From NCBI GenBank assembly GCA_002989075.1, contig PSQN01000013.1, positions 1 through 64,000 of the forward strand: a stretch of 64,000 nt of DNA. The letters are read 5' to 3'. The notes under the pieces are model-generated. The model worked only from the letters and a program-made list of their open reading frames with translations, had not been told where the DNA came from and did no database searches. Shown one piece after another: positions 12,609 through 21,559 of the stretch (position 1 is its first letter; the number at the start of each line of letters is the position of its first letter). The position numbers were made by a program, and so were the translations under genes. The stretch comes from Arthonia radiata. Its lineage: Eukaryota > Ascomycota > Arthoniomycetes > Arthoniales > Arthoniaceae.

Positions 12609-13280
12609 TCACATCTCTTCCCCGTTTGCAAGCTTCTTGTACGCTGCCTTAACAACGTTCATCTCGCCCAGCTTCTGATACCAGCTCTTGATACCAGGGT
12701 ACTTGTCAAGACTCAACCTTGCGAATTCATACTGGTTGATCCAAGGGTAGTAATGCGCGTCAACCGCGGTGAAGCCTCTGGGCAAGATGAACCCACCCCC
12801 GGATTTTTTCAATTGGCCCTCGAGCAAATCGAAGCATCTATATGTCTGCTCTTCATATCTTTTCAGCGCATCTTCGTTTTTGGTGGCGTGGTAATTTCGA
12901 AACCAGTTCGTCTGGCCAAAGAAGGGCCCAAGCGTCGAAACGAGTAGGGCTGTCCACTTCTCGTAGTCCACAATCTCTTGCTCTGTCCAGCCACTCCCTG
13001 CAGGGCCCAAAGCGCCCTTCTTGTCGTGATTGCGGATGATGTAGTTGATGACTGCCAGGCTCTCCCAGCTGGTCACGCCCGTGTTGGGATCTTCGAGGGC
13101 GGGCACACGGCCATTCTCGTTGATGGCTAGGAAGCGTTTGCCTTTGACGCCATTCTGGTCGTTTTCGCCGAACTGCCAGAGCTTGACTTCGTAGGGTATG
13201 CCCAGCGCTTCGAGAACGATGCCGACTTTGTAGGGGTTTGGGCCGGTGGAATGGGCGTGGAGGATGACTGGCTTCGACAT
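12609..13280 (-). CDS. Glutathione S-transferase, URE2/GstB-like
   Basis: A single exon codes for 223 residues. The thioredoxin-like N-domain (about residues 4-85) has the pattern HSTGPNPYKVGIVLEALG, then NGRVPALEDPN with the cis-proline turn, then WESLAVINYI for glutathione gamma-glutamyl binding. The all-helical C-domain covers about residues 95-215. The family conjugates glutathione to electrophiles or reduces peroxides in the cytosol. An upstream in-frame ATG at 13337 would add 19 residues, but the family start MSKPVILHAH at 13280 fits better. Its position beside a monooxygenase and an efflux transporter fits a role in detoxification, which is inference. No introns or breaks are seen. Confidence 0.9.
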   Translation of the reverse strand: MSKPVILHAHSTGPNPYKVGIVLEALGIPYEVKLWQFGENDQNGVKGKRFLAINENGRVPALEDPNTGVTSWESLAVINYIIRNHDKKGALGPAGSGWTEQEIVDYEKWTALLVSTLGPFFGQTNWFRNYHATKNEDALKRYEEQTYRCFDLLEGQLKKSGGGFILPRGFTAVDAHYYPWINQYEFARLSLDKYPGIKSWYQKLGEMNVVKAAYKKLANGEEM

Positions 13281-13750
13281 GGTGTCAACGCGCAAGTCGA
13301 GATGGTATGGCTGGTCCTCGGAAACACAGAAGTTCACAGTGGCTTCTGCGTGAAGGATTCAAGGTTGCACGAGGCTCCGAGCAGCAGGATTTCGACAGCG
13401 CAAGACGTTCAGAGCTTCACGTCCCGAGTTGATCACCGCACGTCACTGTGTGCGGAGTAATGTCGCCAAAATCGGCTCAAGGGTTCAAGGCGGTTCCCTT
13501 TGCGCGAGCATCGTACGCCTGCCGGCGACGACAAGGCGGACTGCGAGTGCGGAGCTCCTCACGCTCGATAGGCGGCATGCATCTATTGCTAAGACGCACA
13601 GATAAGCGTCACATCTCAGCTATTGAAATGCCAAGACGATGCCAAGACAAAGAACGGTCCGAGGTTGAGAACCTTCAGGGTCAAGAATGAGCATATGGCA
13701 TGATTTTATTCTTCACGCAGGTCGAACGGCACCTTATCCACCCTCAGCAT
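13281..13750. other. Intergenic region, GST promoter side
   Basis: This is the upstream region of the minus-strand glutathione transferase and the 3-prime flank of the carboxypeptidase gene. An 80-codon plus frame at 13448-13690 is unsupported. Confidence 0.5.
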
Positions 13751-15221
13751 CTAGGTTGAGGATAGTGGCTGGCCGCTCATCGTCTGCCTGAATACCTGCA
13801 GAGCCAGCTCTGGAGTATAGTACATTACTTCATGACCGGCCCCAAACACCCTCAAGAACGAGAAGTTGTCCTGCGTCTTGAACGTGCCACCTTGCGCGCC
13901 GTTCACGTTGTACGCCACCAGAGGAGCCGCGCGGAAGGCATCTTGTCCAGAGAAGGTCACGTTGTTCGCAGCGTATTGATTGCCGATCCAATTACAGATC
14001 CAGTCCGCATCGCCGGCCCACACTACGACGCGAATACCCGACTGAACAACGCTGCTGAGCTCTGGGAGTAGAGAGCGCGGGTTGTCGCCAGTGCTCGAGA
14101 ACTTGTTGTAGGCTCCGTTCGGGCATTCTTGATAGGTCGACTGGGCGCCGATGGCAGCCACGACATCGGGACGGGCCAAGTAATCGGCGTAGGTCTCTGG
14201 TGGATCGACAGCATTGGAGCCAAGCCTGACGTCGTACACGTCAAAGTCGGCCGCGTTACTAACAGGCCCCTCGACGCTGCTATAGCAAGCATTGTCTGCG
14301 CGTGTGCAATCGGCGTTGGAGCCAGAGGACGTGCAGCGCTGGAGAGCGGGCAAACACTGACTGTCGTGGGCCGATTGAATGCGGGAAGCCGACTGTGGCG
14401 TCAGAATCTGCTTGTACGGGTTGTTAAGGGCATAGTCGATATAAGCTTGCTCCTGCAAAGCTGGGTCGATCCAGCCGTTGTTGATGCCCAGGCCGACCAG
14501 GTTTATAGGCTCCCCAGTCGCAGTGCCAGCCGCGATAGCTGCGTTCTGGGTTTGAATGTAACTCGCAAATTCAGGCCCGTAATGGCCGCCATATGACTCG
14601 GTGAAGATGCCAAAGTCGCGACTCTCGTATTGTGGAAAGGCAGCGAAGAATGCCTGTAAGAGCCTGTAGACCTCAGGTGCTGCAGTGTACGTAGATGTGA
14701 CGTCGTCGGTGCCGTATGAAAAGCCCACAGAGATCGGTTGATCGATGTATATCACTGCGCTTCTGTAAGTAAATCTTTCGAGGACTTCAATCTGAATACA
14801 CACTGTTGGCAAATTCGTTGAAGCTATTCTCATTTAACGAAGGCTCGGTCTCCCCGTTGACGAAGTGGCAAGGGCCGTTCTCTTGGAAAAGCCCGATCAT
14901 ACTGCTGCAGCCGGGTCCGCCGTTGAACCATGCCGCTAGAGGTGCCGTGACTGGGCTGTTGCGAGATTCGAAGAACCAAAACCACATGTTCATATTGGTA
15001 CCGACGCTGAAATATCCCGAGTATTGGTTCACGCCGGGCGTGGTCTCACAGATGTTGGAGTTATTGACGAACTCCATGCGACTGCCTGTAGCCGCATGCT
15101 CAAAGACGTTCACTTGAGCCCCGTCTCTTTCGAAGATGCTTCGTTTATCCATGGAGGACGGGGCAGGGGCGCCGAAGGCAGTTCCGGCCAAAGCCAGAGC
15201 AAGAAAACTGAGCGATCTCAT
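13751..15221 (-). CDS. Secreted serine carboxypeptidase (peptidase S10)
   Basis: Two exons, 15221-14800 and 14762-13751, code for 477 residues. The start at 15221 gives a clean signal peptide, MRSLSFLALALAGTAFGA, followed by a short basic pro-region (MDKRS); an upstream in-frame ATG at 15278 would put charged residues before it. NGGPGCSS (about 100-107) is the substrate and oxyanion motif, TESYGGHYG holds the nucleophile Ser (about 197), GDADWICNW holds the Asp and GAGHE the catalytic His. S10 enzymes remove C-terminal residues from peptides at acid pH, here probably outside the cell or in the vacuole. The intron is only 37 bases (GTATTC to TTACAG), but it restores the FANSVSAVIYIDQP segment that the family requires. 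Several asparagines could be glycosylated. Confidence 0.9.
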
Positions 15222-16716
15222 GTTGACCTGTGTAGCTTCTTCGACGAAACGTAAACATTTCAAAAGGAAGCGAGTCAAGGAAGAATGTCTTTATAGCATG
15301 TTGCGGTGATCAATAGCGGGGTCTAAGCAGGTACACACTACGATAGCGAGACGGCCAAATGATAATAGGGTATCCTTAAGGTAGGGGAGGTACGGAGTGT
15401 GGTACCTAATTTGACGCGCAGCCTGCGACTTCTTTCCTGCTGTATGTCGGTCATGGGGCTAGTGGTAGATCATGCGTCGCGGAAAGGCGCTTCCAATGCT
15501 TGTTTACATGTAGCATCTGCGGAATGGACGTGCCGGCTGTTTCTCAGCAGATTCATCTTGCCGGCTGTCTCCGGGTCTGCATTATTGTTAACATCCAAAA
15601 TGACCTTACAATCTACGTCGTGCTGGAGAGGGCTCTCAAAGGTCTGTTCATCGATATTCTGTACGCGATGTTCAGTGCAAAGGTGACATGGAAAGATAGC
15701 GGGTGTGTGGTGGAGGAAGGTTGCATCTCTGAAGTCTTGGCGGCGCCGTGACTTTACAGCCACTCCCTTCACCTTCCTCCTTCGACACCGACTACTAGGT
15801 TCCCCCGCCCACTGCAGGTCCTACTTCGGCAGCAATCGCTTCTCTTCGATTGACACCCGCTCAAGTCGTGCCAACGTCGCCCGTAAAGCTTGTGTGCGTC
15901 TACACGATAGCCTCTCACCTCTGCAGCTCCGTTATCTCGAGCGACCAGCCCTCGGCCACGATTTTGAGGTGCTATGTTTCTGCGTTCAGACTCTCGGTCT
16001 AATGGGTACACATCCACGAGCAGACCTTCCCCGCTGGACAGACCACAGCCAGCTTCGGCTAACATTCTATGCAGCCAGCCTTTCAATGTCAATCCAAGCC
16101 TTTCTGGGACCAAGACTAGCTTTGCATGGATGGCTGGTGCTCGACCCACGTCTCAATATGAGAAACATCCTGCGCTAGCAGGTTATCTGAACCCTCATGA
16201 TACTTCACGAATCCTGTTCCTAGAGCGCAGACATCCACAGGCTAGCACTCGTGCGAAGCATCTCATCCCCAGGCTGTAGGATCATGAAGAGACAACGATA
16301 AAATGGCAAGCCACCGGTCGCTACACCCTCTTCTGTTGAAGAGCCATTCGAAGCCAATCACACTTCAATACTTCCCTAATACCTAGACCTTGGCCTTGGG
16401 CGGCGTAGAATAGTCCAATGGGACCTCGTTGGAGCCTGCAAAGGCTTGCTCTTGGAGACCAAAAGACAAAGGAAGCACTGTCCAGATACAGTCCACAATG
16501 TACTTGTATACTTTGGCCAATCATGTTCCTCGAAATACAATGACATTGTCGCTGCTGCGCGCGAAAATACGAATGCCTTGCATCGGCACTATTAATCCTA
16601 TAAGACGCCTCCATGACCTCCATGCTGTTGAGCTAGTAGCCCGAAAGCGTTCGCACGTATGCGTTTCACTTCTTAATAGCCGCTGGTAGGCAATTCATTT
16701 TCGTCATCGTGTTGCT
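15222..16716. other. Long intergenic region with one zinc-finger-like frame
   Basis: Most of this stretch has only overlapping short frames with no recognised domain. On the plus strand an open frame that covers 15500-15751 contains CSICGMDVPAVSQQIHLAGC, spaced like a Rad18-type UBZ4 zinc finger (C-x2-C-x11-H-x3-C). It has no ATG at its head and no clear continuation, so I leave it as an observation. The last 300 bases should hold the promoter of the aspartic protease gene at 16717. Confidence 0.4.
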
Positions 16717-17790
16717 ATGCTGTGCAAGCTTCTCGTTGCAGCTGGTCTGCTCATTTACGTTGGGGTTACCAATGCCATCCCAGCGTTACCAAATAAGCCA
16801 CTTACCAGCGCGAAAATTTTCGCAGACAACTTCCCATCGATCGCGATCCATGTCGGCGACAGCAATGATACGCTGAAGGTCATGCTGGACACTGGCTCAG
16901 CACTCCTCTGGGTGAACCCGAGTAAGCTCAAACGCCCTTCCAAGACCACCAAAGTCACCACCAAAGAGTTTAGCATCGCGTACGGCACTGGTGATCTCAA
17001 GGGACATGTCGCTTCCGACGAGCTTCATGTCGGCAAACTCAACCAGCTTAACGTAAAGCCCAACCGGCTTTTCGGGCTCGGCGATATTCACATCTCCGAC
17101 GACACGAAAACTTTGGACGGCATAGTTGGCTTCTCGTTGTACGATCCCAAACAGCTGACCTTTCCCGGGGGGTGGGATATGCTGAGCCCACAGCTGAGCC
17201 CACGAGTCATCGGGGTGAGAATGCAGCAGCCACGGTCGAAGTCTGTAAGGGGTACTGACGAAGCAGTTGGCCAGGTCGACTTCGGTGGGCCAGATCCAAA
17301 GTACGTTATGCAAGGCATTACATGGACGAATGTGCCGGCTAACAAGGTGCAGGAAGCCTGGTACATCAACACACGAGGGACTCGGGTGAACGGCAAGTCC
17401 ACCGAATTGGGCCCAAGACTCGCGCATCTTGACACGGGCTCCACGGGTATCAATCTGCCCCCCGCTGATGCAGCCAAAATCCTGCCCATGCTTGGTGGGA
17501 AGCCGATACCAGCGAAGAAGAAGGGAGAGGCTGCATCTTGGATCCTGCCGTGTAGCATGAAGAACGCGACATTTGAAGTCGACATCGAAGGCCAGCTATT
17601 CAACATACCGAATTATTTGTATACCAGCGGCAAAAGTGAAGATCACCCTGGGATGTGTGATAGCTGGATACAAGGCACGGCTAAAGATGCATGGGTGCTT
17701 GGAAATGGATTCCTGCAGGCTGTGTACTCGGTCTGGGACTACGACAGGAAGCGCGTGGGCTTTGCAAGGGTGTCACCGCTCTCAAAGTGA
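16717..17790 (+). CDS. Secreted pepsin-like aspartic protease (A1 family)
   Basis: A single exon of 357 residues has a signal peptide (about residues 1-20, ending TNA). Both catalytic motifs are intact: LDTGSALLWV with Asp58 and LDTGSTGINL with Asp239. The flap Tyr lies in AYGTGD (about 89-93) and the C-terminal WVLGNGFLQAVYSVWDYD block is typical of the fold. There is almost no propeptide between the signal and the mature fold, which is shorter than in classic fungal pepsins and resembles the secreted fungal A1 proteases that lack a long pro-region. It probably cleaves proteins outside the cell at acid pH. Two cysteines late in the chain could form the usual C-lobe disulfide. It follows a carboxypeptidase gene on the other strand, so two secreted peptidases are neighbours. 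Confidence 0.9.
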   Translation: MLCKLLVAAGLLIYVGVTNAIPALPNKPLTSAKIFADNFPSIAIHVGDSNDTLKVMLDTGSALLWVNPSKLKRPSKTTKVTTKEFSIAYGTGDLKGHVASDELHVGKLNQLNVKPNRLFGLGDIHISDDTKTLDGIVGFSLYDPKQLTFPGGWDMLSPQLSPRVIGVRMQQPRSKSVRGTDEAVGQVDFGGPDPKYVMQGITWTNVPANKVQEAWYINTRGTRVNGKSTELGPRLAHLDTGSTGINLPPADAAKILPMLGGKPIPAKKKGEAASWILPCSMKNATFEVDIEGQLFNIPNYLYTSGKSEDHPGMCDSWIQGTAKDAWVLGNGFLQAVYSVWDYDRKRVGFARVSPLSK

Positions 17791-18190
17791 GTGAAAGTTC
17801 TTTCTGCTGTTGCATAAGGGGCCCAAGATCGAAACGTCCGCTGCCGTCACGATATTTGATAGGATGTGTAGAGTCATCAAGACATTCATAAGACCATCTG
17901 CTAAGCTTGAGATGCAACTGCTCTCGGCTGACCCAATCTTAGCCTCATCAATAACGATTCACGTTCATAGGGAAAGGCTATTGCGCATGTAGGACTGCTT
18001 AAATTGTGCGCCTTTCCGAGAAGTTTTATTGGTTGGGAGGACACGATATGAAGGTCTAGGCCGACTGAGATGAGTTCGGATGTATATTCAATTGATCACT
18101 TATCTCCAGTCTACCTCTCTGCTTGTTCCTTCATGATGGCCGCGACGACCATAAAAGTCAGGCCTGCTTCGACCCCTGTTCTTCAAGCCA
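17791..18190. other. Intergenic region between convergent genes
   Basis: This is the 3-prime flank of the aspartic protease and of the ankyrin-AAA gene. Nothing else is seen. Confidence 0.6.
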
Positions 18191-19958
18191 TCAGACTCGA
18201 GTTGTCGTCTGACCAAGCGGCAAGACAGTGCCACCACGCTCGAAAACCTCGATGTCCTTCTGGCAGTCCTGAGTCTCGGTTGCCATGACCACATAGCGGC
18301 GGAGCGGACCGCTGTTGACATCATCCGAGACCCGTCCCTGATGTCGTTTCCAAATGTTCTGAATTTTCCTCTCAACTTCGTCTTCCACGGCAGTAGCAAT
18401 GATCCTGGCACCGAGCTCAGGCTCGTAGCTGCTCTCCGAAAGCGCAAGGGCAACTTCTTCGTCTTTGCGAATATCCAGATGTATGTGACCCAACAGTCGG
18501 CCTTGCTCGGTATTGACTGGCTGACGCAGGCGAGTCGAAAGTTTTCGCAGGAAAGAATGTGCGATTACTGCTTGCTCGCCACGGCTGAAGGGCATGAATG
18601 GGACAATGGCGGTACATCGCCCCGTGAGTGGCGCCCCGAACGTCTTCTTGAATTCCGATCTGAGCACCTTGCAGAGTCCGTTGACTGGCGCTGACACAAT
18701 CGTGGCATCTGAAACGTCAGCCAGATTTTGCTTGAACCAGCGTTCGATAGTCTTGTCGCCGCTGTTGGTACCCATGATGAAAATAGTGTCACTTGTATCG
18801 ACAATTGCATTGCAGCGTCGATCAGTCGTAATCCCGGACTCCGTCATCCTCAAGAAAACTTGATAGACTTGACGCTGCATTTTCTCGAACTCATCGAGAA
18901 AGACAATACTGCGTCGCCCACTATTTTCGGCGAGGAAGTTGTTGAGTTGAGAGCCATCTTGGTAGCCTTCGATGCCCATCTCGGGCCCTAGTAGCTGGCG
19001 AGAGGACCAGATGTGGGTGCAGTCGACGACTATAGAGTTGATATTGAGTAGGTTGCCCAAGCGCTCAGCAAGCTGTCTTGCCGTGCCCTGAAGGACCAGC
19101 GAACATCATCACCAAGGGCTTGTTCTTGTTGCTAATGAGGTAGCTGAAGACGTAGTCACTGACAAGCCTTGCCTTGGTCGTCTGCCCCACAATATGAAAG
19201 GGCATCTCTTTCAGCCGAGACATCTTATGCACTTCAATGGCATGCATCTCATGCCCTGCGGGAGCCTCGATCATTGATGCTTTCCAAAGGAAATATCGAT
19301 GGGAGATCGTGATATCCCGGGCGAGAGCCTGACGCAAGCTCGCAGAACACCAAAGGGAAGCAGTGGTCAACTTCTCCTTTTCAGGCTGATCTGCAACTGG
19401 GCGCTGAAGGTATTTGATCCAGAGACCCTTGGGGATGCCCAACGGATCAGCCCCGAACGCAAGGAGCACCTTGAAGACTTCAATGCTGTCGACGACGGCT
19501 TGGCCACCATGCAGGACGGTGAAGGCGAGAGGTGGGATCGGGTGCTTCTTGGAATGGACTTGCAATGCTTCATCATGACCGCAAATCTGAAGGATCTCAC
19601 TGACAATCTTTTCATCGTTGCGTGCGATGGCGTAGAACAACACCGGATGCTCACCGAGAACGAGCTGGCTGTTTACATGGCATTTGACAGTCGCTCGATC
19701 GTAGCTGCGCACGTATTGTAAGACTTGGTCATCGTCGGACTTGAGCAGGGCCGCGGCCAACGTCTGGATAGAGAATTGATTGCTCTGTGCAATGATCAGT
19801 GCGTTATTTGGGTGTCCAAAGCCCTGGAAAGGTAATGGCACATCAGGAAGATCGATGTTGATGGACACGTCTTCTATGTCCTTGGAGCGGGTTTCATGGT
19901 ACTTGTGTAGTTCGAATTTAGGGGCGACTTGTTGGCCGTGCTGGCTTTGTAGACCCAT
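18191..19958 (-). pseudogene. Ankyrin-repeat AAA+ ATPase (ClpA/B-type), frameshifted
   Basis: Two adjoining minus-strand frames, 19958-19065 and about 19079-18191, together look like one fungal ankyrin-AAA+ protein of about 590 residues. The first has ankyrin-like helices (HPVLFYAIARND and LLAFGADP regions) and ends in the Walker A loop FAGPSGHGKT. The second starts right after it (LAERLGNLLN) and carries Walker B SIVFLDEFEK, sensor 1 FIMGTN, an arginine-finger region (GRCTAIVPF) and sensor 2 ELGAR, as in the ClpB second AAA module. At about 19073 the codon expected between GKT and LAERL has one base where three are expected, so the frame is lost. No splice sites nearby can bridge this. It is either a young pseudogene or an error in the sequence; both halves look otherwise well kept. 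The family probably remodels proteins. Confidence 0.75.
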
Positions 19959-20571
19959 TGTCTATTGGCTATTGGCGCCTCTATTCGGGATCAAGACTGA
20001 GGCGTGATCTGTCAACGAGCAATTGTGACATTCTCTGCTCAGATGATCAGCCAGTAACATAATTTATGACATTTCCGGCCTTTGGCAAGTGGATGCACGT
20101 GTTTGTGACTGACTAGTAATCTGACTTGTTCCGTCTACAAACGCCGTCCTCAATGAGACGAACGACAATAGAAACGGTCATACGCAATCCCGGCCATTGT
20201 TGTAATCGTTTGCGCCGCCCTGTTAAACATCCGCCACACGTCAAGCTGCTGCTTCGTTGAACAAGCGCTGGACCATTGTCTATGGCGAGGCACGAAGCAC
20301 CAAGCAAACACGACCACTTGCTTTGAAGGCGCGCGTGCCACGGCAAAAACTCGTTGATCTCGTTGAGGATAGGGAAGGCGAAGGTCTGTCACGCTCACCA
20401 TATGTCTCGGGTATCTGGTTGGTACGGCATTTTCGATCCAGGCTTTTGGAGTGCAGTGTCTGTGAGGTCGAAGTAGATCAATCATGGCACGGTAACATGC
20501 ATGTGCCGGAATAGGTCTTGACTTGAATAAGCTTTTCATAGATAATGACCTTTTCATACATTCTCTGCGTC
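19959..20571. other. Intergenic region, no supported gene
   Basis: The left part should hold the promoter of the ankyrin-AAA gene. Overlapping frames at 20150-20557 (minus) and 20257-20514 (plus) have no recognisable domain. Confidence 0.5.
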
Positions 20572-21309
20572 TTACGTTGCACGCATTACCTGCTTGACCA
20601 TCTTTTCCTGCTCTTCAACAGTAAGATTGCTTCTATCAGTCTCTTCGAGGACTCTGCCAATGGCAATGGTAGTCTTGACGCTGTCACTGTTGATCCAGAC
20701 CTTGCCATTCCTCCCGACGGCGATCTCAAAGCGTAGACCCCTTTCGCCCAGTTCATCGAGCACACTCACCTGTCCATTGAGCTTTGGTTTGCTCATCAGC
20801 AAGCGCCTCGCCATGCCTAGACTGATATCGAACAGCATGCCTCCTTTCAGCTCGCCCAGGCCTTCGGCCTTTCCAGTTGAGAGTTGCACGCACTCCAGCT
20901 CAGGATCCAGGTGTTTGTGAGCATGTGAAATACGTGCGTAGACGATGCTGCCATGCTGCAGGATCGGTCTGGTCTTCCTGGAAACACCCTCGAAAGCAAG
21001 ATAGCCTAGTGTTGCATAAGGGGCATAGGGCGCGAGGGCGCAATGATATAGATCGAGGGAGGTGTGATGGACGGTGGCAATGACTTGATCGCCTACTGCT
21101 GGTATATACCTGCCTCCGCCATTGTTCTCTGTCCACACTCCAATTTTGCGATTGTCAATTGAAATTGTGCCGGTATTTGCTGCTTCTACAGTTGCTGGGT
21201 GAACGTATCGCAGGCCAGGCCCGATCGTGAGCGACTTTGACGACTTTGACTGCGCTGGCAATTGATGTTGCTGTAGCTGCTCGCCTGGCAGTATCACAGT
21301 CAACGTCAT
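20572..21309 (-). CDS. RRP40: Exosome complex RNA-binding subunit Rrp40 (EXOSC3-like)
   Basis: A single exon codes for 245 residues from the ATG at 21309, which gives the usual start MTLTVILPGE; an upstream in-frame ATG at 21402 is less likely. The N-terminal domain (about 1-60) leads to an S1 domain (about 65-150, with VGDQVIATV, LGYLAFEGVSRKTRP, YARISHAHKHLDPELECV) and a KH domain (about 160-235, with LLMSKPK and the GRNGKVWIN loop specific to Rrp4/Rrp40). Rrp40 forms part of the cap on the nine-subunit core of the RNA exosome in nucleus and cytoplasm and guides RNA to the nuclease. The gene is divergent from SPT16 with about 250 bases between the two starts, so the two core genes probably share a promoter. 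Confidence 0.93.
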   Translation of the reverse strand: MTLTVILPGEQLQQHQLPAQSKSSKSLTIGPGLRYVHPATVEAANTGTISIDNRKIGVWTENNGGGRYIPAVGDQVIATVHHTSLDLYHCALAPYAPYATLGYLAFEGVSRKTRPILQHGSIVYARISHAHKHLDPELECVQLSTGKAEGLGELKGGMLFDISLGMARRLLMSKPKLNGQVSVLDELGERGLRFEIAVGRNGKVWINSDSVKTTIAIGRVLEETDRSNLTVEEQEKMVKQVMRAT

Positions 21310-21559
21310 CGTACTTCGTGACTGCGGTGATGTGCTCACATATGTTGATATTTCTGACAGAAGCGACAATGCCACGACCCTGTCATTTCCCTTGGCAATC
21401 ACGTGACAGCCATTTACGCGTCAGGCGCGTCTCCGCGACAATTTGATCTCATCCACCACTCCAGACTTCCTCCCCCATTGTCACCCTGAAGCCTTCTTTC
21501 CTCACCATACTTTTCACGTTTGACTCTTCACTCTTTGGTTGCCTTTGTCAAAATCCATC
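21310..21559. promoter_or_regulatory. Divergent promoter of RRP40 and SPT16
   Basis: Only 250 bases separate the two start codons, so this must hold both promoters and 5-prime leaders. A TCACGTGA octamer (21399-21406, within ATCACGTGAC) matches the binding site of the Cbf1 class of bHLH factors, which often sits in nucleosome-free fungal promoters. Pyrimidine-rich tracts lie before the SPT16 start. Confidence 0.6.
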
